A DNA stretch of 20,045 nucleotides, taken from the IMG/VR virus record IMGVR_UViG_3300021371_001392, positions 1 to 20,045 of that record. One strand, given 5' to 3'. Shown one piece after another: positions 7,740 through 14,328 of the stretch. Made by a program: the position numbers and the translations under genes. The DNA is from a virus. The stretch's first letter is position 1, and each line of letters begins with the position of its first letter. The notes below the pieces were generated by a model that worked only from the letters and a program-made list of their open reading frames with translations, searched no databases and was not told the DNA's origin.

Positions 7740-9089
7740 ATGCCTGACCCGGAAATAATTTCCAATATTGTATTCGTTAAGTTTGACGACTTAGGTCGTC
7801 CTACAGGACTTGTCGCAGCCTCAGAGGGAGATACACTTGACCCTGAGCTTGTAAACGTAAATTCCCCTATACGGATAGAAGGGCAAGAAGTAGTTCTTAG
7901 TCCCGAAGCTGTTGGATTAGATTTTAATCTTGCTGGAGTGGATAATTTAACTACTTCCGGTGATACAAAAACTATACTTGAGTACTCTACCAAAAGTAGA
8001 GTAGCTTTAGGACGTAACGCTGTTCCCTTAGAGATATTCTCTTTAGGAGAGGCTGACATTCATCTGGAATCAGAAGGCGCAAGCGGAGCATACGTTCTTC
8101 TAAAAGGGTCAGATATAGCAACGCCTAATTCTAGACTCTACCTAGAGAACGCTGATCTGAGTGCTAACTCAACATGCCAAATTAATTTCGACGCAGATAT
8201 CAACATGAGCGATAACTCATATCTTCGTGGAGATACGATTGGCAGTAACTTTTTAGAATGTAAGAATGTTCAAAGTTTTGATCTAAGCGCAGGAACCCCT
8301 GTACATATTACAAACTTCTTTGGAGATACTAAAGTAGAAGTTATAGAAGCTTCAGCAGGTGTGTCAAGTTCTATGCCAGCCGTAGGCATTCTTGCTCAAG
8401 ATCTAACCCCTAATCAACAAGGTTTAGTTGATATTTTTGGTGTAACTGATGGTATTGATACTAACAGCTTTGACGAAGGTGATGTTTTATATGTTGCTGT
8501 TTCAGGAGGAATAACAAATGTAAGACCTACGGGAACAGGAGAACTAGTTCAAAACATCGGTATTGTAGCTAAGGCTAGTAACAATGGTCGAATAGTTGTT
8601 CTTGGTGCTGGAAGAACGAATGACGTACCTAACACTCCAACAAAATTACTTTCAACTAACTACACTGGAACTGGCAATATACCCACATCTCTAACTACTG
8701 TGGATTGGGCTTCTCCGACACTGAATAACGGAAATATTACTTATAGTGCTGGAGAGTTCACTATTCCAGCGGCTATGGCTGGAGACTACTTAGAATTTAA
8801 TATTCAACTTGGAACAGACACGGGAATAACTCCAGGTAGAATTAAGCTAGAGATGGAGCTACAAAAAGATACTGGTTCTGGATATACCACAGAGGCAGCA
8901 GCGGCAGACTATGTGGTTAGGAATGATAGTATTGATAGAGGCTCTATCAGTATTTCTGGGTACATCGACCCCGCTGCGGTATCTTCTGGAGATAAGTATC
9001 GTGTTCAAGTTCTACAGGTTGCAGAAGGTAACGCTGGGCAATTTTGGCCTGATGCTTGTAAGATCTCTATCAAGTCTCACCACCCTTAA
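7740..9089 (+). CDS. Beta-rich virion protein, probable head decoration/fibre (449 aa)
   Basis: The ATG has AGGAGA at 7727-7732. Three regions can be seen. Residues 1 to about 180 are irregular and beta-rich, with repeated Asn/Asp/Ser strand patterns (LYLENADLSANSTCQINFDADINMS). Residues about 178-300 match a module common in environmental phage virion proteins, with signature segments VGILAQDLTPNQQG, FGVTDGIDTNSFDEGDVLYV, ELVQNIGIVAKAS and NGRIVVLG. Residues about 305-449 have alternating strands in a compact domain resembling C1q/TNF-like jelly rolls, a type often found at the tips of phage fibres; this part is fold-level inference. The position after head genes suggests a head fibre or decoration protein, though a tail fibre is possible. 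The gene ends one base before the stop of the convergent unit. Confidence 0.6.
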   Translation: MPDPEIISNIVFVKFDDLGRPTGLVAASEGDTLDPELVNVNSPIRIEGQEVVLSPEAVGLDFNLAGVDNLTTSGDTKTILEYSTKSRVALGRNAVPLEIFSLGEADIHLESEGASGAYVLLKGSDIATPNSRLYLENADLSANSTCQINFDADINMSDNSYLRGDTIGSNFLECKNVQSFDLSAGTPVHITNFFGDTKVEVIEASAGVSSSMPAVGILAQDLTPNQQGLVDIFGVTDGIDTNSFDEGDVLYVAVSGGITNVRPTGTGELVQNIGIVAKASNNGRIVVLGAGRTNDVPNTPTKLLSTNYTGTGNIPTSLTTVDWASPTLNNGNITYSAGEFTIPAAMAGDYLEFNIQLGTDTGITPGRIKLEMELQKDTGSGYTTEAAAADYVVRNDSIDRGSISISGYIDPAAVSSGDKYRVQVLQVAEGNAGQFWPDACKISIKSHHP

Positions 9090-9104
9090 TCACAGCATGT
9101 GATT
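9088..9104. repeat. Small hairpin at a convergent gene junction
   Basis: The perfect inverted repeat AATCACA (9088-9094) / TGTGATT (9098-9104) with a three-base loop sits exactly on the abutting stop codons of two convergent genes. There is no T-run on either side, so it is at best a weak terminator or mRNA 3'-end stabiliser, and it may be coincidental. Confidence 0.3.
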
Positions 9105-9314
9105 CTGCTTGGCGGCTCGGAGTAGACGCCACATAAAGTTATCTTTCATACTTGCTACTGATGTGTAGACGTTGTTAAGCTTTCTTACAACGTCTTCATC
9201 TATTTCTTTACTTTGTAGGACAACTTTAAGATCTTGTACTAAAGACTCGATTTTTTTTCTCTCGTCTTCGGAAACACCCATCAAGCTTTTTTTTATGTCT
9301 TGTGCAGTTTTCAT
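9090..9314 (-). CDS. Small helical protein coupled to UvsW-like helicase (74 aa)
   Basis: The family is not recognised. The ATG at 9314-9312 overlaps the helicase stop in an ATGA arrangement, so translation is probably coupled; no strong Shine-Dalgarno is present. The sequence is charged and predicted to be helical throughout (SEDERKKIESLVQDLKVVLQ, then IDEDVVRKLNNVYTSVASM), with an aromatic/basic C-terminus (FMWRLLRAAKQN). T4 also carries a small gene, uvsW.1, directly after uvsW. The position and size match, but I see no convincing sequence similarity, so a role as helicase partner is inference. The stop abuts the stop of the convergent virion gene with no bases between. Confidence 0.6.
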   Translation of the reverse strand: MKTAQDIKKSLMGVSEDERKKIESLVQDLKVVLQSKEIDEDVVRKLNNVYTSVASMKDNFMWRLLRAAKQNHML

Positions 9315-10681
9315 TTGATTATATTTACCGTGTGACCTTCTCTCTCATAGTGCCGCTTGCGTGCCTTGCTATGATCTCTGAGATAGTGTTCTTTATCCAT
9401 GAAATCGTAAACATATACGACCTCCTTAGACTCATGTTTACGTAAAGCTCGCCCAAGAGCTTGAATAGTGGCAATGTCACTTTTCATTCCGCGAGCGTTG
9501 ATTAGGTGAGTTATTTCTTGAATATTGATTCCAGTTTGGAGGATCTTAGTTCCAATGAGAACGCTACATCCTTCAAACTCTCTGAATCTAGAAATAGCTG
9601 AATACCTTTCTTTGATCGAATCAGCCCCTTCGAGAAACTCACACTGGCCTCCAATAAGTTCCTCCAGGGTTCTTCCGTGATCAAGTGATTTGGTAAGAAT
9701 AAGTATGCGTGCCGATTTGTTGTTTTCTCTAATTCCATTTACAATATCCTTTATGCTGTTATTTCGTCGTTTATTGCAAACGACATATTCCTCATAGACT
9801 CCTTGGAAATCTAAAGTATCATCGTGACCATTAGCTTCGTACTTCTGGTCTATTAGTTGTATAATTGGTTTGGTCAAGGTTCCGTCCTCAACAAGGTTCA
9901 GGGTAGTAACGGCTTCATTGATAGGCCCTGTAGCGCCCTCTAGGTTGTATAGGCGTAGATTGTCACTGGGAGGCGTAGCAGTAAGCCCGAAGCGATACAG
10001 GGCCTTAGGGAAGGACTGGATGGCTGCTAAGGTGTTTTTGCCGTTTGAAAACTCATGAGCTTCATCAATAAACAAGGCTTCTGCCTCTTCCAGATGCGTA
10101 TCTAGTATCTTTTCGATGCTCTGTACGGTACAAAGCATAATGTCGCCATAGATATAGCCATCTCCATAACAGAGACCTACGTTTTTTATTCCACAAGTTT
10201 CTGATAAAAAATCATAGGTTTGAGTCAGTAGTTGCTTTTGAGAGAACAAAACAACCATTTTACGTCCTTCAAGAGCCTTTATCATGCCCGCTAAGATGAG
10301 TGTTTTTCCACTTCCAGTAGGAGATTTGATGATACACCTCTGCATGGCGAGGCTAGTTTGGATCAAATCTTCTTGATAATCGTAATAAGTGAAGCCTTCA
10401 ATCTGATGATCTTTTAGATTTGTGTCTGTTATTACGGGTTTTTCTAGCTCTGGGGTGCAGTCAATCTTCTTTAAATCGTTTAGAAGTCTAGATAAAAGGC
10501 CAGTACGGAATACTCCTGCTTTAGTAATAAAGTGTTGTTTTCCGTCCCAGCGCCTTCTTTTATAAGCGGGGGAATACTCGGCCCCAGGAATTTTGAACGA
10601 ATAAAGGTCTATCAGAGCCTTCAATAATTCTGTATTGTCTGTCTTTATCAGACTTTTTTGTAGTCCTACTAAGATTTTCAT
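9311..10681 (-). CDS. uvsW: UvsW-like SF2 helicase (456 aa)
   Basis: This is a predicted ATP-dependent DNA/RNA helicase for branch migration, R-loop unwinding and the switch from origin- to recombination-dependent replication, by analogy with T4 UvsW. Residues 1-75 form the UvsW-type N-terminal substrate-binding domain (SFKIPGAEYSPAYKRRRWDGK at 28-48). The helicase core follows: Q-like motif YYDYQEDLI at 99-107, Walker A SPTGSGKT at 120-127, DEAH at 206-209, TATPP at 234-238, and motif VI QALGRALR at 407-414. All catalytic residues are intact. I chose the ATG at 10681-10679 rather than the in-frame ATG 57 bases upstream, because the shorter form starts like UvsW proteins and the longer one would run across the divergent promoter into the gp26-like gene. 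A TATTAT motif lies immediately upstream, giving a near-leaderless mRNA if used as the -10. Confidence 0.9.
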   Translation of the reverse strand: MKILVGLQKSLIKTDNTELLKALIDLYSFKIPGAEYSPAYKRRRWDGKQHFITKAGVFRTGLLSRLLNDLKKIDCTPELEKPVITDTNLKDHQIEGFTYYDYQEDLIQTSLAMQRCIIKSPTGSGKTLILAGMIKALEGRKMVVLFSQKQLLTQTYDFLSETCGIKNVGLCYGDGYIYGDIMLCTVQSIEKILDTHLEEAEALFIDEAHEFSNGKNTLAAIQSFPKALYRFGLTATPPSDNLRLYNLEGATGPINEAVTTLNLVEDGTLTKPIIQLIDQKYEANGHDDTLDFQGVYEEYVVCNKRRNNSIKDIVNGIRENNKSARILILTKSLDHGRTLEELIGGQCEFLEGADSIKERYSAISRFREFEGCSVLIGTKILQTGINIQEITHLINARGMKSDIATIQALGRALRKHESKEVVYVYDFMDKEHYLRDHSKARKRHYEREGHTVNIIK

Positions 10682-10705
10682 CACACTATAATAGTAAGAA
10701 GTATT
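10682..10705. promoter_or_regulatory. 24-base divergent promoter region (uvsW / gp26-like)
   Basis: This very short divergent gap contains ACACTATAATA at 10683-10693, identical to the element at 2641-2651. On the + strand TATAAT lies at 10687-10692, 13 bases before the ATG. On the - strand TATTAT ends six bases before the UvsW ATG, so a transcript starting at the normal distance from it would be leaderless. Any -35 or activator sites must lie inside the flanking coding sequences. Confidence 0.5.
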
Positions 10706-11443
10706 ATGAATACCCAACAACAAGATCAAGAAAAACAAGCAATAATTGCTGCTATCCTAGAAAAAGCTCCTTCTAACGTAGCTGTAGAAGTGGATCTCCC
10801 TTCAGAGAGCCGTGTATATCGCCTGGAAGATCCGGGTTCTCCTATAACTATCCGTCCTATGACATATGAGGATGAGAGGGCTATGGTCTCGCAAAGCAGT
10901 GATGATCCGATGAATATTGTCTTGTCCAGGTGTGTAGGGAATGTAAAAGTACATGATCTACTACTTATGGACAAAATGTTCTTAATTATGAAGCTCCGTG
11001 AGATATCTTTTGGGGATGATTATGAAGTTCTACTTATATGTCCTGATTGTGGGGAGGAAAATCCTGCTACCATAAAGCTATCTCAGTTACCAATTAACCC
11101 TGTTCCTGATGATTTTGTTGACCCCGTAACTATTTCTTTGAAAGGTATTGATAAAGAGTGTAAGGTTCGTTTACCCCGTGTAAGAGACACTAAGCACCTA
11201 TCAGGAGAAGAAGGATATTTTAATGATTTATGGAGGTTCGTAGAGTCTATTGATGGGCATACAGATAAAAGCATTATTCACCCAGTGGTAGAAGGTCTTC
11301 CTGTTATGGACCGCCGTGCTATTGTAAATGCTATGTTGGTAGATTATGGAATAGAAACTAAAGCAAAGTTGGATTGTAAAAAGTGCGGAGGGGTGAACGT
11401 TGTAGAACTGCCGATTGGAACAGGTTTTTTCGGCGGGAACTAG
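10706..11443 (+). CDS. Baseplate hub/assembly protein, T4 gp26-like, zinc-ribbon (245 aa, zero-frame product)
   Basis: It resembles the T4 baseplate protein family that includes gp26 (PF12322-type). Features are an N-terminal strand region (ITIRPMTYEDERAMVS, 47-62), a first zinc knuckle CPDC at 112-115, a SGEEGYFNDLWRF stretch at 166-178, and a second knuckle CKKC at 224-227. Together these give four Cys for a metal ribbon. The predicted role is assembly of the central baseplate hub, inferred from family and from downstream tape-measure, tube-cap and gp53 genes. The zero-frame product ends FFGGN at a TAG. A slippery T TTT TTC at the FF codons followed by a stem-loop strongly suggests that some ribosomes shift to -1 and add 58 residues. 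The ribosome binding site is weak (AAGAAG about four bases upstream). Confidence 0.7.
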   Translation: MNTQQQDQEKQAIIAAILEKAPSNVAVEVDLPSESRVYRLEDPGSPITIRPMTYEDERAMVSQSSDDPMNIVLSRCVGNVKVHDLLLMDKMFLIMKLREISFGDDYEVLLICPDCGEENPATIKLSQLPINPVPDDFVDPVTISLKGIDKECKVRLPRVRDTKHLSGEEGYFNDLWRFVESIDGHTDKSIIHPVVEGLPVMDRRAIVNAMLVDYGIETKAKLDCKKCGGVNVVELPIGTGFFGGN

Positions 11444-11476
11444 AAGCAGCAATAAATTTAGACAATCTGCTTCTAG
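11425..11476 (+). promoter_or_regulatory. Candidate programmed -1 ribosomal frameshift signal
   Basis: The slippery heptamer T TTT TTC is at 11425-11431, in the correct zero-frame register (codons TTT TTC, Phe-Phe). The spacer is eight bases (11432-11439). A perfect 10-bp stem CTAGAAGCAG (11440-11449) / CTGCTTCTAG (11467-11476) with a 17-base loop follows. The zero-frame TAG (11441-11443) lies inside the first arm of the stem. All three parts match the standard layout of bacterial and phage -1 frameshift sites. Confidence 0.75.
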
Positions 11477-11607
11477 AGGCATACATACTAGTAAAGCGTG
11501 CTAAGTTCACTTACTCGGATGTAAAGACAATGACACGCTTTGAAAGGATGATGTTCCTAAAGTTCCTAAAGGACGAATCGGAGAGAGAAGCCAATGCTAG
11601 TAAATAA
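11431..11607 (+). CDS. C-terminal extension of the gp26-like protein reached by -1 frameshift (58 aa; fusion 300 aa)
   Basis: After slippage at 11425-11431 the -1 frame runs RRELEAAINLDNLLLEAYIL and on to ANASK before TAA at 11605-11607. The fused chain is 242 + 58 = 300 residues. The extension is helical with a conserved-looking core (AKFTYSDVKTMTRFERMMFLKFL) typical of short phage tail-assembly segments. It has no plausible start of its own: a GTG at 11383 lies deep inside the zero-frame gene without a ribosome binding site, and the only Met codons after the slip are near the C-terminus. Its last 14 bases overlap the next gene, as expected for a translated frame in an operon. The alternative is a T-run miscall or natural mutation (T7 read as T6), which would give one continuous 300-residue protein. 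Confidence 0.7.
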   Translation, partial: RRELEAAINLDNLLLEAYILVKRAKFTYSDVKTMTRFERMMFLKFLKDESEREANASK

Positions 11608-12520
11608 TACAGAGTGTGTAGACAGAAATAATAGGCCCACAGTACTACAAAAAGTTGCCCTTCGTGCGCTCTTCGTAAACGATGGAGTATATTCAGACCC
11701 TAACGATATTTCAGGAGTAACCATCTTCCGTAGGCAGGATACTTATACTCCCAACGAAGTTATAAGTAAGAATCTAATTTCAAAAAACTTAGATACCGAC
11801 TTAGTGCAAATGCACTTTGATGGCCCTGCTATAGATGCAGCTAGTTACGATCCAGGAGATCCTCTAGCACTGTCTAGTATTTATAAGACAGGTACAGGTC
11901 AGTATGTCGTCATCTTAGACGGCACACAAGACCTCTCAGGAGTTTATGATTTTCATGGCGAAAATGTAACCATGAAGAATGGTGCTTCTGCTATTGGGGA
12001 ATACGTAGATGCTTGGACTGTACAACAGATAGCTAGTGGTCCGTATCACACGCTCCTACAGCAATTTGAGCTATATGAAGACACGTTCTTTGTTTCTACG
12101 GAGCCTATCCAGGTAAGAGCGGCTAACAAATTGGTTAATAAACGTGTCACGTTGGGGTCAGTAACTAATTTAAAAGTAGAGACTGAGCTTACAGTAACCA
12201 ATAGAACTATCGACGAAGCTACCAAAAACCTTTTCCGTCAATCAGCAATCACTAATGCCAGCGTTCAAATAGACAAAATAAACTCTAACGTTGGTGGGCT
12301 CCCCTGTCACGTTGAGGTCTCTGGGTATGCGGATACCTCGGCTCTGGTAGATATTACGTCTTGTAACACGATTATTCTAAACTTCGATACCAGAAACTTA
12401 GCCACACACCCGAATGTCGCAGACTTCGGTGGACTCGTCGGGGACTATAGGATTACTGTTAAGTATTCCTTACTTGACGAAGTTATTGTTACTCCTCCGT
12501 TCTACTTCACAGTGAGCTAA
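11594..12520 (+). CDS. Virion structural protein of unknown function (308 aa)
   Basis: The family is not recognised. The ATG has GGAGAGAGAAG at 11580-11590 just upstream and overlaps the frameshift extension by 14 bases. The protein is beta-rich with no signal peptide, membrane segment or coiled coil. The N-terminal part carries VLQKVALRALFVNDGVYSDP and a FRRQDTYTPNE segment; the middle has a SGVYDFHGENVTMKNG strand pair; the C-terminal 120 residues look like one or two immunoglobulin-like or jelly-roll domains (RVTLGSVTNLKVETELTVTN, then DYRITVKYSLLDEVIVTPPF). Placement between a hub protein and the tape-measure unit suggests a tail or baseplate component. Its 3' end overlaps the convergent primase gene by 14 bases. 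Confidence 0.55.
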   Translation: MLVNNTECVDRNNRPTVLQKVALRALFVNDGVYSDPNDISGVTIFRRQDTYTPNEVISKNLISKNLDTDLVQMHFDGPAIDAASYDPGDPLALSSIYKTGTGQYVVILDGTQDLSGVYDFHGENVTMKNGASAIGEYVDAWTVQQIASGPYHTLLQQFELYEDTFFVSTEPIQVRAANKLVNKRVTLGSVTNLKVETELTVTNRTIDEATKNLFRQSAITNASVQIDKINSNVGGLPCHVEVSGYADTSALVDITSCNTIILNFDTRNLATHPNVADFGGLVGDYRITVKYSLLDEVIVTPPFYFTVS

Positions 12521-13514
12521 GAGAAGCTAGAGAAGCTAGAGCCTTATATTCAAAATCGTATAGAGAACTTTTCTGGGTAACCCACTTGGAAAGGTTCTCG
12601 CCTTTTATATGGGCTTCGTTCCAGTCCTTGCTTCCATCAGGAGGAGAACATACATAGAAGGCATCCATGTTACGGTACTTGCGTAGCTTATCAAACCTGT
12701 CGAACCCTCTTCGACCAGCTTCATCATTATCAAACCCTAGAATGACTCGTCCTTTGAACGACGCCAACATCTCTGCCTGTACTGGGCTGATGATGTTTTT
12801 CATGGCCGCTGTAGCGTTGACGCCCTGTAGCTGGAGTGACTTAGCATCCAAGGGACCCTCACACACCACAACGTGATCAGCGTCCTCGTCGTAAGGATAC
12901 AGGATCTCAGAGGGCTTAGCAGCAATGTCGATGGACGGGTTAAGATATTTAGGCATTTGGTCGTCGGACAGAGCGCGGGCCTGGAAGTAGTAGGTCTTGC
13001 CATCCTTTTCAAAGGGAATGATAATGCGGTTGGCAAACTTACCCTCCACACACAGGTAGTATTCTGCTTCGGGGGCATCTACCTCGGTGAGCAGGTGGCG
13101 GTCCCAAAGCTGGCTCCATGCGTTCAGGAGTTTCGGATCGTCGGAGTAGCCTGACTCGATGTTGATGGGGATCAGCTTGCTGGTGTCTAGCTCTAGCTCT
13201 TTGCGCTCCTGATCAGCCTGAATAAACTCTTGATCCTGGAACTCAAAGTTTTTAAGTATTAATTGCCTTTGAGCCTTGAAGTATGGAATGTCTTGTAAAG
13301 CTGCATACAGGCTAACAAAATTACCAGAACGACTCGTCTTGAAGCATTGCCACAAACCACTATCTACATTAACAGAAAGGTGCTTCTTCCAATCATTCTG
13401 TACGAAAGGAGACTCCATAACAAATTCACGCCCAGAGCCAGAAAATCGGCCAATGTTGCTGAAGTTTGCGACTAGATAGTCTCTAATGAATTGAGGACCA
13501 AAGATGACATTCAT
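12507..13514 (-). CDS. DNA primase, Toprim-type, T4 gp61-like (335 aa)
   Basis: Predicted to make RNA primers for lagging-strand replication. Residues 1-75 correspond to the primase zinc-ribbon domain by pattern (SPFVQND ... SVNVDSGLWQCFKTSRSGNFVSL), but the usual Cys/His ligands are absent except Cys57. The catalytic Toprim part shows the RIIIPFEKDGKTYYFQAR segment at 163-180, VVVCEGPLDAKSL at 215-227 with the catalytic Glu219, and GFDNDEAGRRG at 260-270 with Asp262/Asp264. The C-terminal KDWNEAH at 296-302 is typical of the family. I chose the ATG at 13514-13512 because the N-terminus then aligns with gp61-like primases; the longer in-frame start at 13571 would lie far inside the divergent nuclease gene. 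The 5' end overlaps that gene by 11 bases. No strong Shine-Dalgarno is seen. G+C is locally high. Confidence 0.85.
   Translation of the reverse strand: MNVIFGPQFIRDYLVANFSNIGRFSGSGREFVMESPFVQNDWKKHLSVNVDSGLWQCFKTSRSGNFVSLYAALQDIPYFKAQRQLILKNFEFQDQEFIQADQERKELELDTSKLIPINIESGYSDDPKLLNAWSQLWDRHLLTEVDAPEAEYYLCVEGKFANRIIIPFEKDGKTYYFQARALSDDQMPKYLNPSIDIAAKPSEILYPYDEDADHVVVCEGPLDAKSLQLQGVNATAAMKNIISPVQAEMLASFKGRVILGFDNDEAGRRGFDRFDKLRKYRNMDAFYVCSPPDGSKDWNEAHIKGENLSKWVTQKSSLYDFEYKALASLASLSSL
12521..12538. repeat. Two tandem copies of a 9-base unit
   Basis: GAGAAGCTA occurs twice in perfect tandem (12521-12529 and 12530-12538), followed by a partial GAG. It encodes the SLA repeats at the extreme C-terminus of the primase (LASLASLSSL), next to the convergent overlap. 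Slippage in copy number would change the primase tail in steps of three residues without breaking the frame. Confidence 0.7.
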
Positions 13515-14289
13515 AAATACTATTTCCGAATCTAAAATGCAGACGCACAAACAGTGTGGTCTAAAGTACAATTTCCGTTACGTTGAGAGGCTCCCAGAGC
13601 CAGAGGATGCTGATACCACTGCTCTTCAGTTCGGTAGCTATATCCACCAAGTTCTAGAAGATGGCGTAAAAGCCACCACTCTTGAGGAGATGGTTGAGAT
13701 TGCTGAAGAAGTGAAGGGAACATACACTATATCAGAGAAGTACGAGGGCAAGGATTTAAGGTGTTTCGAGAACTTCTTGTCGTTTAACAAGGATCTGGGT
13801 AAGACTGTTGGGGTTGAGCTAGTGTTCAAGGTAGACATTATGAAGGATGCTACTGTCAACGGAATTATTGACCGCGTAATCCAGGGCGAAGACGGTGGAT
13901 ATCTAATTATCGACTACAAAACTAGCAAGAGGCAAAAGACGAAGGTTGACCTTTATCAAGACTCGCAGTTAAAGGGTTATGTTTTTGCTATATCAAAAAT
14001 GTATAATGTGCCAGTATCCAAGATTGTGGCAGCACATTACTACCCTTTAACTAATACCTTCACTCATGTTAGGTACAGTCAACCACAGATCAACGCTCAT
14101 GTCAAAAAGGTAATTGATGAGATTTGGAAGATCCGCAAAAAGAAAAAAGAGGACTTTAAGCCATCGAGGAATGAATTCTGTAACTGGTGTGCGTACAAGA
14201 GCATTTGTCCAGAATACAATGATGGAAAGACCTGTAAGGCAAACAAAGATTTACTGCTGGAGCTAAAGGCCAGCAAAAAGAAGAAATAA
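13504..14289 (+). CDS. Cas4/RecB-like PD-(D/E)XK nuclease with Fe-S cysteines (261 aa)
   Basis: Predicted single-strand-specific exonuclease of the RecB/Cas4 group, acting in phage recombination or DNA-end processing. Motifs in order are Cys18 in THKQCGLKYNFRY, FGSYIHQVLE (His48) at 43-52, ELVF (Glu105), GIIDR (Asp123) at 120-124, the catalytic IIDYKTSK (Asp137, Lys139), and QLKGY (Gln154). A C-terminal CNWCAYKSIC supplies Cys226, Cys229 and Cys235, which with Cys18 would bind a [4Fe-4S] cluster as in AddB and Cas4. The C-terminus is Lys-rich. The start is supported by GAGGA about eight bases upstream, within the primase gene on the other strand. No CRISPR array or other cas gene is present, so a CRISPR adaptation role is not indicated. 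A bidirectional terminator follows six bases after the stop. Confidence 0.85.
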   Translation: MTFINTISESKMQTHKQCGLKYNFRYVERLPEPEDADTTALQFGSYIHQVLEDGVKATTLEEMVEIAEEVKGTYTISEKYEGKDLRCFENFLSFNKDLGKTVGVELVFKVDIMKDATVNGIIDRVIQGEDGGYLIIDYKTSKRQKTKVDLYQDSQLKGYVFAISKMYNVPVSKIVAAHYYPLTNTFTHVRYSQPQINAHVKKVIDEIWKIRKKKKEDFKPSRNEFCNWCAYKSICPEYNDGKTCKANKDLLLELKASKKKK

Positions 14290-14294
14290 GAATA

Positions 14295-14328
14295 AAGCCC
14301 TGGTTAGGACCAGGGCTTCTTTCATTTA
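14295..14328. terminator. Bidirectional rho-independent terminator
   Basis: A perfect 10-bp stem AAGCCCTGGT (14295-14304) / ACCAGGGCTT (14309-14318) has the loop TAGG. The + strand continues CTTTCATTT and the - strand continues into a T-rich run (CTTTATTCTTATTTCTT). It lies between the stops of convergent genes and would terminate both. Confidence 0.85.

Noticed and set aside
9088-9104. Hairpin at the convergent junction as a true terminator
   Set aside because: The stem is only seven mostly A-T pairs and there is no T-run; kept only as a weak repeat.
10682-10738. N-terminal extension of the UvsW-like protein by 19 residues (ATG at 10738)
   Set aside because: It would cross the divergent promoter gap and the start of the gp26-like gene, and the shorter start matches the family N-terminus.
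11383-11430. Independent gene starting at GTG 11383 for the -1 frame downstream of the gp26-like gene
   Set aside because: There is no ribosome binding site, the first 16 residues are antisense-free but low-quality sequence inside the zero-frame gene, and the frameshift signal explains the frame better.
13515-13571. Primase start 19 residues upstream (ATG at 13571)
   Set aside because: The added residues are antisense to the nuclease motif region and do not look like primase; the start at 13514 aligns with the family.
13504-14289. CRISPR-Cas adaptation locus suggested by a Cas4-like nuclease
   Set aside because: No repeat-spacer array and no other cas gene is present; RecB/Cas4-like nucleases are common in phages for recombination and end processing.
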